The position numbers were made by a program, and so were the translations under genes. Below are positions 1-5,377 of a stretch of DNA of 6,580 bases, piece after piece (position 1 is the first letter of the stretch; every line of letters starts with the position of its first letter). The notes under the pieces were generated by a model, which had not been told where the DNA came from, did no database searches, and saw only the letters and a program-made list of their open reading frames with translations. Origin of the DNA: Pseudomonadota bacterium (GTDB lineage Bacteria; Pseudomonadota; Alphaproteobacteria; Acetobacterales; Acetobacteraceae); NCBI GenBank assembly GCA_023390705.1, contig JAEWCI010000054.1, positions 1-6,580 on the forward strand, read 5' to 3'.

Positions 1-567
1 GCCGAGACAACGGAGTTGCTGCCGGCGGCGCAGGCGGCGCTCGGCACGCTGGGCGTGCTGGTGAACAACGCCAGCGTCTTTGAACGTGACGAGTGGCAGG
101 ACGCGACGCGGGCAAGCTGGGACCGCCACCTGGAACCCAATCTGCGGGCGCCTTTCCTGCTGACCCAGGCCTTCGCCCAGGCCCTGCCCATGGCGGCCGA
201 GGGCATGGTACTGAACATGCTGGACCAGCGCGTCTGGTCGCTGACGCCGCATTTCGTCTCCTACACCGTGTCCAAATCCGCCCTGTGGTCGCTGACCCGG
301 CAATTGGCGCTGGCGCTGGCGCCGCGCATCCGGGTGAACGCCATCGGCCCCGGTCCGGCGCTGCCCAGCACGCGCCAGACCCCCGAGCAATTCGCCCGCC
401 AATGCGCCTCGACGCCGCTGCACCGCGGCACCTCGCCCGAGGAGGTGTCCCGCGCGGCCCTGGCGCTGCTTGCCCTGCCGGCCGTGACAGGGCAGATGCT
501 CGCGCTCGATGGCGGCCAGCATCTGCAATGGGCGTCGTCCCACAGCAGGGAACCCCTCCCCGAATGA
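1..567 (+). CDS. SDR family oxidoreductase, pteridine-reductase (FolM/PTR1) type, 5'-truncated by the window
   Basis: The frame is open from base 1, so the gene begins upstream; 188 codons are visible and the N-terminal Rossmann motif (TGxxxxIG, about 55-65 residues) lies outside. Numbering from the first codon seen, there is an NNAS motif at 22-25, Tyr88 and Lys92 of the YxxxK active site, and a C-terminal LDGG stretch typical of short-chain dehydrogenases. The usual catalytic Ser is replaced by Asp75 (in NMLDQR), exactly 13 residues before Tyr88. This Asp-Tyr-Lys arrangement and the following IRVNAIGPGPALP segment resemble trypanosomatid PTR1 and E. coli FolM, which reduce dihydropterins or dihydrofolate with NADPH in the cytoplasm. 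The stop overlaps the folB start (ATGA at 564-567), which supports a pterin role. The substrate (dihydromonapterin, dihydrofolate or other) cannot be told from sequence. SDR membership is near certain; the pteridine reductase assignment is a motif-plus-context inference. Confidence 0.85.
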   Translation, partial: AETTELLPAAQAALGTLGVLVNNASVFERDEWQDATRASWDRHLEPNLRAPFLLTQAFAQALPMAAEGMVLNMLDQRVWSLTPHFVSYTVSKSALWSLTRQLALALAPRIRVNAIGPGPALPSTRQTPEQFARQCASTPLHRGTSPEEVSRAALALLALPAVTGQMLALDGGQHLQWASSHSREPLPE

Positions 568-956
568 GCTTCGCCCCCGATGCCGCGCAGGCCACGCGGC
601 TTGTCTTCGTCCGCGGGCTGGAGGTAAAGGCCCGGCTCGGCGTGCATCCGCATGAGAAGGCGGCGCCGCAGCGCGTCGTCATCGGGGTGGAATTGCTGGT
701 GGAGGACGAGGCCGCCCCGGCCGGTGTCGGTCCCGACGAATTCGCCCGGGTGGTGGACTATGCCAAGGTCGTGCAGATCGCCCGCGCCGCCGCCGCCGCA
801 GGGCATGTGCTGCTGGTCGAGACCCTGGCCGAGCGGATCGCGGTGGCGGTACTGGCCGATGCGCGGGTGCGGCGGGCGCGTGTGGCGGTGGAAAAGCCCG
901 ACGCCTTCCAGGACGTTGCAACCGTTGGGGTAATGATCGAGCGCAGCAGAGGGTGA
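564..956 (+). CDS. folB: Dihydroneopterin aldolase
   Basis: A 130-residue protein, the usual length for the family (about 115-135). It catalyses retro-aldol cleavage of 7,8-dihydroneopterin to 6-hydroxymethyl-7,8-dihydropterin and glycolaldehyde in folate synthesis, as a cytoplasmic homo-oligomer. Visible motifs are GLEVKARLGVHPHEK (residues 18-32, with Glu31 of the conserved GV..hE segment), VDYAKV (64-69), LVETLAERIA (84-93, with the pterin-anchoring Glu86) and VEKPDAF (109-115, with catalytic Lys111). The ATG at 564 is chosen because it starts just before the conserved N-terminal strand and overlaps the upstream stop as ATGA. The open frame runs much further upstream, but only as a high-GC shadow of the SDR gene. 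An AGGGA at 547-551 is a distant ribosome site, so translation is probably coupled to the SDR gene. FolX/FolB paralogues are hard to separate by eye. Confidence 0.92.
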   Translation: MSFAPDAAQATRLVFVRGLEVKARLGVHPHEKAAPQRVVIGVELLVEDEAAPAGVGPDEFARVVDYAKVVQIARAAAAAGHVLLVETLAERIAVAVLADARVRRARVAVEKPDAFQDVATVGVMIERSRG

Positions 957-1010
957 AACGGTTCCAGGCACCCGGTTTGTCCACCGCCAACTGTGACCCT
1001 TGCGGCGAAC

Positions 1011-1110
1011 GAATCAACGTCAACTCCATTCTTCTGTTGACTTATTCCTGGTAAGGCAATTCGGGAAAATACCCCGTAATATCAGTATCTTGCCTTTTTG
1101 CTCAAATTTT
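1011..1110. promoter_or_regulatory. AT-rich core of the folB-uvrC gap, probable uvrC promoter region
   Basis: The 957-1240 interval is the only long non-coding stretch in the window. Its core counts about 38 G+C in 100 bases, against roughly 70% in the flanking genes. It contains a good -35-like TTGACT (1037-1042) and a good -10-like TAATAT (1077-1082), but the two are 34 bases apart and neither has a convincing partner at 16-18 bp. I therefore call a promoter region rather than a defined promoter. Position and composition suit the start of the uvrC transcript. I found no alphaproteobacterial LexA box (GTTC-N7-GTTC or GAAC-N7-GAAC). Confidence 0.45.
1019..1041. repeat. Inverted repeat GTCAAC-N11-GTTGAC
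   Basis: Two exact 6-bp inverted arms (1019-1024 and 1036-1041) are separated by 11 bp. The right arm overlaps the -35-like TTGACT. The left arm is also the second unit of a tandem TCAAC repeat (1014-1018, 1020-1024). The spacing between arm centres is 17 bp. This could be a regulator-binding site; chance occurrence is also possible given the short arms. Confidence 0.3.
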
Positions 1111-1116
1111 GTGCAA
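1098..1116. promoter_or_regulatory. 19-bp dyad symmetry element, candidate operator
   Basis: TTGCTCAAATTTTGTGCAA is a near-perfect palindrome centred on T1107. Eight of nine position pairs are complementary; the single mismatch is T1102 against T1112. It is too tightly closed to form an RNA hairpin in full, so a dimeric DNA-binding protein site is the more natural reading. It lies in the AT-rich core about 125 bp before the favoured uvrC start. The cognate regulator is unknown. Confidence 0.4.
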
Positions 1117-1165
1117 GGTCGTGTTACTGGCGGATGACAGCCATATGCGGCCGATCGCCGAGGAC

Positions 1166-1202
1166 ACATCCACAGAGTTTTCCACAGAGTCGGTGGAGAA
1201 CT
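1166..1202. repeat. Tandem TCCACAGAGT repeat with DnaA-box-like 9-mer and overlapping hairpin
   Basis: The 10-mer TCCACAGAGT occurs at 1169-1178 and 1181-1190 (12-bp period). Within it, TTTTCCACA at 1178-1186 fits the DnaA-box consensus TTWTNCACA exactly; ACATCCACA at 1166-1174 matches a strict TTATCCACA box at 7 of 9 bases. Overlapping this, AGTTTTCCAC (1176-1185) pairs with GTGGAGAACT (1193-1202) around a 7-base loop, giving a 10-bp stem with one G-U pair. In the favoured gene model this lies in the uvrC leader, ending 38 bases before the start codon. Whether it works as protein-binding DNA or as leader RNA structure is open. Confidence 0.4.
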
Positions 1203-1226
1203 TCGCCGGCGCCATATTCGCCCAGC

Positions 1227-1244
1227 ATGAGCCGAACCGCATGA
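1227..1244 (+). other. Five-codon mini-ORF (MSRTA) overlapping the favoured uvrC start
   Basis: ATG at 1227 opens a five-codon frame that stops with TGA at 1242-1244, forming an ATGA overlap with the uvrC ATG at 1241. No clear Shine-Dalgarno sequence precedes either ATG. The arrangement would allow translational coupling from a leader peptide, but so short a frame can easily arise by chance. Confidence 0.2.
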
Positions 1245-3157
1245 GCCGGCCCCCCTCCGAAGCGCCGGAAAGCCCGGACCCCGCCCCCGTCATGGAAGGC
1301 GTGCGGGTGATCGAGACCACGTTGGCTACCCTGCCGCTCTCGCCCGGCGTCTATCGCATGCTGGATGCCAAGGGCGATGCCCTCTATGTCGGCAAGGCCC
1401 GCGCCCTGAAGCGCCGCGTCGCCGCCTATACCCAGATCGGCCGCCTGCCCGAAAGGCTGCGCCGCATGGTGCACGAAACCCGCAGCCTGGAGGTCATCAC
1501 CACCGCCAGCGAGGCCGAGGCCCTGCTGCTGGAAGCCAACCTCATCAAGCGGTTGCGGCCGCGCTACAACATCGTGCTCAGGGACGACAAATCCTATCCC
1601 TGGCTGGTGCTGACCGAGGACCACCCCTACCCGCAGATCACCAAGCATCGCGGGGAACGCCGCAAGGGCGCCAGCTACTGGGGCCCCTTCGCCTCCGCCT
1701 GGGCGGTGAACCAGACACTGACGGCGCTGCAGCGGGTCTTCCTGCTGCGAAGCTGCCGCGACACGGTGTTCGAGAGCCGCGACCGGCCTTGCCTGCTCTA
1801 CCAGATCCGCCGCTGCTCGGCGCCCTGCGTCGGGCGCATCAGCCAGGCCGACTATGCCGGGCTGGTGGACCAGGCGAAGCAGTTCCTCTCGGGCCAGACG
1901 CCCTCCATCCAGAAGGAATTGGCGAAGGAGATGGAAGCGGCGGCGGAGAAGCTGGAATTCGAACGCGCCGCGGCGATCCGCGACCGCATCCGTGGCTTGA
2001 CCCATGTCCAGGGCCGCGACCGGATCAACCTGGAAGGCGTCGGCGATGCCGATGTGGTGGCGCTGCACCAGTTGGCCGGGCGCAGTTGCGTGCAGGTCTT
2101 CTTCTTCCGCGGCGGCCGCAACAACGGCAACCGCCCCTTCTTCCTCTCCAATGCCCAGGCCGAACAGGCGCCGGAGGAGGTGCTGGGAAGCTTCCTCGGC
2201 CAGCTCTACGACGACCTGCCGCCGCCGCCCCTGGTGCTGCTGAGCCATGAGCCGCCGGAGAAGGCGCTGATCGCGGAGGCGCTGTCGCTCAAGGCCGGTC
2301 GCAAGGTGGAGCTGCACCGGCCGCAGCGCGGCGACAAGCGCGCCATCGTCGAGCATGCCGAGACCAACGCGCGCGAGGCGCTCGAGCGCAAGCTGGCCGA
2401 GGGCACGGCGCAGGAGGCGCTGCTGCAGGGCGTGGCAAAGCTGTTCGAGCTGCCCTCCACCCCCGAGCGGATCGAAGTCTATGACAACAGCCACATCCAG
2501 GGCGCCAACGCCTATGGCGTGATGATCGCCGCCGGCCCCGAGGGCTTCCGCAAGTCCGCCTACCGCAAATTCGCCATCCGCGGCCCGGTGAAGCCGGGCG
2601 ACGATTTCGCCATGATGCGCGAGGTCTTCGAGCGCCGCTTCGGCCGCGCCCTGAAGGAGGATCCGGAGCGCGAAAGCGGCACCTGGCCGGACCTGGTGCT
2701 CATTGACGGCGGCCAGGGCCAGCTCAACGCGGCGCGCGAGATCCTGGCCGAGATGGGCGTGCATGACGTGCCGCTGGTCGCCATCGCCAAGGGGCCGGAC
2801 CGCGATGCCGGGCGGGAATGGTTCCACCAGGCCGGGCGCGAAGCCTTCCAACTGCCACCGCGGGACCCGGTGCTGTATTATCTGCAAAGGCTGCGCGACG
2901 AGGCGCACCGCTTTGCCATCACCACCCACCGCGCCGGGCGGTCGAAGGCGCTGGTGACCTCGGAGCTGGACGAGATCCCCGGCGTCGGCAGTGCCATCAA
3001 GCGGCGGCTGCTGAACCATTTCGGCTCCGCCCGCGGGGTGCGCAACGCGGCGCTGGAGGATCTGGAGAACTGCCCCGGCATCGGTCCCGGCATGGCACGC
3101 CGCATCCACGGCCATTTCCACCCGGGCTCCGGCCCGGCCGGATCGGCAGCGGGCTGA
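1241..3157 (+). CDS. uvrC: Excinuclease ABC subunit C
   Basis: A 638-residue UvrC, the subunit that makes the 3' and 5' incisions around a lesion once UvrA/UvrB have located it. From N to C: GIY-YIG nuclease (GVY 36-38, YVGKA 49-53, catalytic Glu98 in EANLIK); a Cys cluster C172, C184, C192, C196; UVR helix pair binding UvrB (about 222-255); RNase-H-like nuclease with Asp415 (YDNSHIQG), Asp489 (IDGGQGQ) and His556 (DEAHRF); two helix-hairpin-helix motifs (IPGVGSAIKRRL and CPGIGPGMARRI). Nothing is missing. The start is uncertain: ATG 1241 is favoured, and ATG 1292 (residue 18) would place GVY as in E. coli UvrC. The frame stays open back to a TTG at 1109 with another ATG at 1145, but that extension is repeat-derived and looks non-conserved. 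No start has a good Shine-Dalgarno sequence. The gene has its own upstream gap and probably its own promoter. Confidence 0.97.
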   Translation: MSRPPSEAPESPDPAPVMEGVRVIETTLATLPLSPGVYRMLDAKGDALYVGKARALKRRVAAYTQIGRLPERLRRMVHETRSLEVITTASEAEALLLEANLIKRLRPRYNIVLRDDKSYPWLVLTEDHPYPQITKHRGERRKGASYWGPFASAWAVNQTLTALQRVFLLRSCRDTVFESRDRPCLLYQIRRCSAPCVGRISQADYAGLVDQAKQFLSGQTPSIQKELAKEMEAAAEKLEFERAAAIRDRIRGLTHVQGRDRINLEGVGDADVVALHQLAGRSCVQVFFFRGGRNNGNRPFFLSNAQAEQAPEEVLGSFLGQLYDDLPPPPLVLLSHEPPEKALIAEALSLKAGRKVELHRPQRGDKRAIVEHAETNAREALERKLAEGTAQEALLQGVAKLFELPSTPERIEVYDNSHIQGANAYGVMIAAGPEGFRKSAYRKFAIRGPVKPGDDFAMMREVFERRFGRALKEDPERESGTWPDLVLIDGGQGQLNAAREILAEMGVHDVPLVAIAKGPDRDAGREWFHQAGREAFQLPPRDPVLYYLQRLRDEAHRFAITTHRAGRSKALVTSELDEIPGVGSAIKRRLLNHFGSARGVRNAALEDLENCPGIGPGMARRIHGHFHPGSGPAGSAAG

Positions 3158-3185
3158 GGATTGCAGCGCGGGGCGCGACGGCCCA

Positions 3186-3213
3186 GGCCGCGGCGGTTCA
3201 CGCCTGCGCGGCC
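3186..3213 (+). terminator. GC-rich stem-loop after uvrC, possible terminator
   Basis: GGCCGC (3186-3191) pairs with GCGGCC (3208-3213), and inside it GGCG (3192-3195) pairs with CGCC (3201-3204) around the loop GTTCA. A three-base bulge (3205-3207) sits on the 3' side. It begins 29 bases after the uvrC stop. No T-tract follows, so it is not a canonical intrinsic terminator; it may protect the 3' end or simply reflect high GC. Confidence 0.3.
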
Positions 3214-3265
3214 GCCATCTTGAGCAAGGACGGTCCATCTGCCACAGCGCTTCACACCCTCGGTG

Positions 3266-3295
3266 TTTCCACCCTGGGCCATCGCGGTCTAGGTT
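3266..3295 (+). promoter_or_regulatory. Possible pgsA promoter
   Basis: A weak -35-like TTTCCA (3266-3271) is followed after 18 bp by TAGGTT (3290-3295), a -10-like element. Transcription would then begin near 3302, leaving a leader of under 20 bases before the pgsA ATG. That fits the absence of any Shine-Dalgarno sequence in front of that ATG. A small ACACC/GGTGT hairpin (3254-3266) lies just upstream. The assignment rests on weak motif matches and position. Confidence 0.3.
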
Positions 3296-3318
3296 GCCGC
3301 ACCCCAGATTCGACCCCC

Positions 3319-3939
3319 ATGCCCACAGACCTGCCCAACCTGCTCACGCTTTCCCGTATCGCCGCCATCCCATTGCTGGTGGTGCTGGTGGCGCTGCGCA
3401 CCCCCTGGGGCGATGCCGCCGCCTGCGTGCTGTTCTCCGTAGCCGCCATCACCGATTATTTCGATGGCAAGCTGGCGCGGCAGCGGCAGAGCGTCAGCAG
3501 TTTCGGGCGCATGCTGGACCCGATCGCCGACAAGCTGCTGGTCGGGGCGGCACTCATGCTACTGGCCGGGCTGCAACGGCTCTCCTTCGCCGCGCTGTTT
3601 CCCGCCATCATCATCATGCTGCGGGAGATCCTGGTTTCCGGCCTGCGTGAATTCCTCTCCGGCCTGCGCATCAGCCTGCCGGTGACCCGGTTGGCGAAAT
3701 GGAAGACCGGCTTCCAGATGGGCGCGCTGGGCACGCTGCTGGCCGGCGATACGGGCGCCGCGGCACTTGGCCTGGGCTTCCTGCCGGTTTCGCTGATCGG
3801 CGAGGCGATGCTCTGGGTGGCCGCCGCGCTGACCCTGGTGACCGGATGGGATTATCTGGTGGCGGGGCTGCGGCACGCGGCGGGGCCCCAGGCCAACCCG
3901 GCCACCAAACCCACCCGCGACCCGGTGCTGCGGCCTTGA
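3319..3939 (+). CDS. pgsA: CDP-diacylglycerol--glycerol-3-phosphate 3-phosphatidyltransferase
   Basis: A 206-residue inner-membrane enzyme that makes phosphatidylglycerophosphate from CDP-diacylglycerol and sn-glycerol-3-phosphate, the committed step to phosphatidylglycerol and cardiolipin. The CDP-alcohol phosphatidyltransferase signature D-x2-DG-x2-AR-x8-G-x3-D-x3-D is complete: Asp46, Asp49-Gly50, Ala53-Arg54, Gly63, Asp67, Asp71 (metal and CDP binding). The N-terminus NLLTLSRIAAIP (7-18) is typical of PgsA and fixes the ATG at 3319, although the frame is open much further upstream through uvrC shadow sequence. Hydrophobic stretches at about 14-30, 33-45, 75-95, 95-110 and beyond 135 fit the usual multi-pass fold. 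The final 25 or so residues are hydrophilic. No Shine-Dalgarno precedes the ATG, so initiation may be leaderless. uvrC-pgsA-moaD-moaE neighbourhoods are familiar in alphaproteobacteria. A sister enzyme such as PssA is less likely, given the N-terminus and the context. Confidence 0.93.
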   Translation: MPTDLPNLLTLSRIAAIPLLVVLVALRTPWGDAAACVLFSVAAITDYFDGKLARQRQSVSSFGRMLDPIADKLLVGAALMLLAGLQRLSFAALFPAIIIMLREILVSGLREFLSGLRISLPVTRLAKWKTGFQMGALGTLLAGDTGAAALGLGFLPVSLIGEAMLWVAAALTLVTGWDYLVAGLRHAAGPQANPATKPTRDPVLRP

Positions 3940-3978
3940 GGGCGCGGGGCGGGCAGCGCATCTTGCAGACAAAGCGTC

Positions 3979-3983
3979 AGGAG
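3979..3983 (+). promoter_or_regulatory. Strong Shine-Dalgarno site of the lipoprotein gene
   Basis: AGGAG lies 6 bases before the ATG at 3990. It is one of the few good ribosome sites in this window. It decides the start of the lipoprotein gene, whose frame is open back to 3699 through pgsA. Confidence 0.7.
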
Positions 3984-3989
3984 CTTGGC

Positions 3990-4646
3990 ATGCGACGGAG
4001 CGATGGTTCGGCAGGCAGGACGCCGAAGGCGGCAGCCATGGCCCTGGGCATGGCGGTCCTGCTGAGCGGCTGCGGCGGCTTCGACAGGGCCACCTCCGGC
4101 ATGGCGGATTCCGTTGCCGGCGCCGGGGAGCGGATCGGCGCCCCCTGGGGCGGCTCGCGCCCTGGCGCGTTGGCGACCGAAAGCCTGACCGTCCAGCGGG
4201 TGCGCGGCGTCGCCACGGCCGCCGAGCCCCTGCAACCCGAGGCGGGCGATGTCTGGCCCGTGGCCGAGGCCCCCCGCGCCACATTGATGAACCCGGATCA
4301 GGCGCTGCGCGGCGCCCCGGACTACCGGCCGGAGGCACCTCCCCCGCCACCGCCCCGCCGCCGCCGCGGCAGTGCCGGCCCGGCGCTGGAGCCCTCGGTC
4401 AGCAGCACGGAATTCCCCAGCATGCCGCCTCCGCCGACTGCCCGAATGCCGGAACCGCCTCCGGTGCGGGCCGATGGCCAGGTGATCCACACGCCGAGCG
4501 GCCCGGTGGTGACCAGTGGCGGCACCGACCGCATCCAGCCCTTCAACCAGCCCGGTGGCGGCACCGGGGTGGTGGTGCGGGATGGCAACACGGTGACCAT
4601 CACCGGGCCTGACGGCCGGGTACAGGTGGTGCCGGCGCCGCGTTGA
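3990..4646 (+). CDS. Proline-rich lipoprotein of unknown function
   Basis: A 218-residue protein I do not recognise. The N-terminus has basic residues (Arg2, Arg3, Arg10, Lys13), a hydrophobic core (about 14-25) and a clear lipobox LSGC ending at Cys28. Lipidation and export are therefore expected; Gly29 at +2 suggests outer-membrane sorting, giving a periplasm-facing lipoprotein. The middle is low-complexity: six Pro at 117-122 followed by four Arg at 123-126, and further Pro-rich stretches to about 160. The C-terminal third is Gly/Val/Thr rich, with a GNTVTITGPDGRVQVVP segment near the end that looks like short beta-strands. The ATG follows AGGAG at 3979-3983. It begins 50 bp after pgsA and ends 7 bp before moaD, so it is likely co-transcribed with both, although neither pathway calls for a lipoprotein. 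An envelope-spacer or scaffold role is possible but unproven. Confidence 0.85.
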   Translation: MRRSDGSAGRTPKAAAMALGMAVLLSGCGGFDRATSGMADSVAGAGERIGAPWGGSRPGALATESLTVQRVRGVATAAEPLQPEAGDVWPVAEAPRATLMNPDQALRGAPDYRPEAPPPPPPRRRRGSAGPALEPSVSSTEFPSMPPPPTARMPEPPPVRADGQVIHTPSGPVVTSGGTDRIQPFNQPGGGTGVVVRDGNTVTITGPDGRVQVVPAPR

Positions 4647-4653
4647 GGCGGGT

Positions 4654-4917
4654 ATGAACCGATCCCTGCACATCCTGTATTTCGCCTGGGTCCGGCAGAA
4701 GGTCGGCCTTTCCGGGGAGGAGGTCTCCCCCCCGGTGGAGGTGGTGGACATCGCCGGGCTGATGCGTTGGCTGGCCGGCCGCAGCCCCGGCCACGCCGCC
4801 GCCTTCGCCAATGCCCGGCAGATCCGCGCCGCGGTGAACCAGGAATTCGCCGCGCCGGACCACCGCTTCGCCCCGGGCGATGAGGTGGCCTTCTTCCCGC
4901 CGGTCACCGGGGGCTAG
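4654..4917 (+). CDS. moaD: Molybdopterin synthase sulfur carrier subunit (small subunit)
   Basis: An 87-residue ubiquitin-fold sulfur carrier, of normal length. The C-terminus FFPPVTGG ends in the diagnostic Gly86-Gly87, which is adenylated by MoeB and converted to a thiocarboxylate that donates sulfur to precursor Z (cPMP) in the MoaD/MoaE complex. The N-terminal LHILYFAWVRQKVG is the usual first beta-strand and turn, and VNQEFAAPDHRFAPGDEVAF is the typical pre-tail segment. GAGG at 4645-4648, overlapping the lipoprotein stop, is a ribosome site 5 bases before the ATG. moaE follows after 4 bases, so the two subunits are probably made in balance. A thiamine-type ThiS carrier is less likely because moaE is adjacent. 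Confidence 0.95.
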   Translation: MNRSLHILYFAWVRQKVGLSGEEVSPPVEVVDIAGLMRWLAGRSPGHAAAFANARQIRAAVNQEFAAPDHRFAPGDEVAFFPPVTGG

Positions 4918-4921
4918 CACC

Positions 4922-5377
4922 ATGGCCACCGTGCGCGTGCAGGAAGCGCCCTTCGATCTTGTGGCGGAATCCGCGGCCCTGACGGCAGGCCGCACCGATA
5001 TCGGCGGCCTGGCCAGCTTCGTCGGCCTGTGCCGCGCCGATGACGGGCTGGCGGCCCTGGTGCTGGAACACTACCCCGGCATGACCCAACGGGCGATCGA
5101 GCGCATCGCCGCCGAAGCCGAATCGCGCTGGCCGCTCACCGGCTGCACGGTGATCCACCGGGTCGGCCGGCTGCCGCCGGGGGCGCCCATCGTGCTGGTG
5201 CTGACCGCCTCCTCCCACCGCGCGGCGGCGCTGGAAAGCTGCGCCTTCCTGATCGACTGGCTGAAGACCCGCGCCCCCTTCTGGAAGCGCGAGGAATTCG
5301 CCGACGGCCGGGAGCGCTGGGTGGAGGCCAAGGCGGCGGACGATGCCGCCGCCGCCCGCTGGGATACCCCGGCTTGA
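4922..5377 (+). CDS. moaE: Molybdopterin synthase catalytic subunit (large subunit)
   Basis: A 151-residue cytoplasmic enzyme that transfers two sulfurs from thiocarboxylated MoaD to cyclic pyranopterin monophosphate, forming molybdopterin. Conserved blocks: GGLASFVGLCR (28-38), LEHYPGMT (48-55), VIHRVGRLPPG (77-87), SSHRAAALE (97-105, with His99-Arg100), and DWLKTRAPFWKREEF (112-126), holding the active-site lysines Lys115 and Lys122. The start at 4922, four bases after the moaD stop, is preferred to an in-frame ATG at 4880 because the latter would add 14 residues that merely overlap moaD in another frame. A GGGGG at 4908-4912 may serve as ribosome site. The tail after residue 135 is Ala/Asp rich and probably unstructured. 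The stop overlaps the TTG start of the next gene (TTGA). Confidence 0.96.
   Translation: MATVRVQEAPFDLVAESAALTAGRTDIGGLASFVGLCRADDGLAALVLEHYPGMTQRAIERIAAEAESRWPLTGCTVIHRVGRLPPGAPIVLVLTASSHRAAALESCAFLIDWLKTRAPFWKREEFADGRERWVEAKAADDAAAARWDTPA

Noticed and set aside
93..563. Upstream extension of the folB frame inside the SDR gene
   Set aside because: The translation is Ala/Pro/Gly/Arg shadow sequence; folB homology begins only after the ATG at 564.
951..973. GGGTG/CACCC hairpin at the end of folB as a terminator
   Set aside because: Only a 5-bp stem with a 13-base loop, and no T-tract follows.
966..982. Sigma-54-like site (GGCAC ... TTG) after folB
   Set aside because: Only part of the -24 box and TTG of the -12 box match; the essential GC of the -12 element is missing.
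957..1240. Chromosomal replication origin
   Set aside because: There is an AT-rich segment and one exact DnaA-box consensus, but no cluster of boxes and no origin-associated gene (dnaA, dnaN, hemE, parAB, gidA) in the window.
1102..1320. 72-codon - strand frame across the uvrC leader
   Set aside because: No homology or ribosome-site support, and it overlaps the repeat/hairpin region and the uvrC N-terminus.
1124..3238. 704-codon open frame on the - strand opposite uvrC
   Set aside because: It is a high-GC shadow: it lies wholly opposite a gene with a complete set of catalytic motifs. Its translation has no recognisable domain and is full of low-complexity Gly/Ala/Gln/Arg runs.
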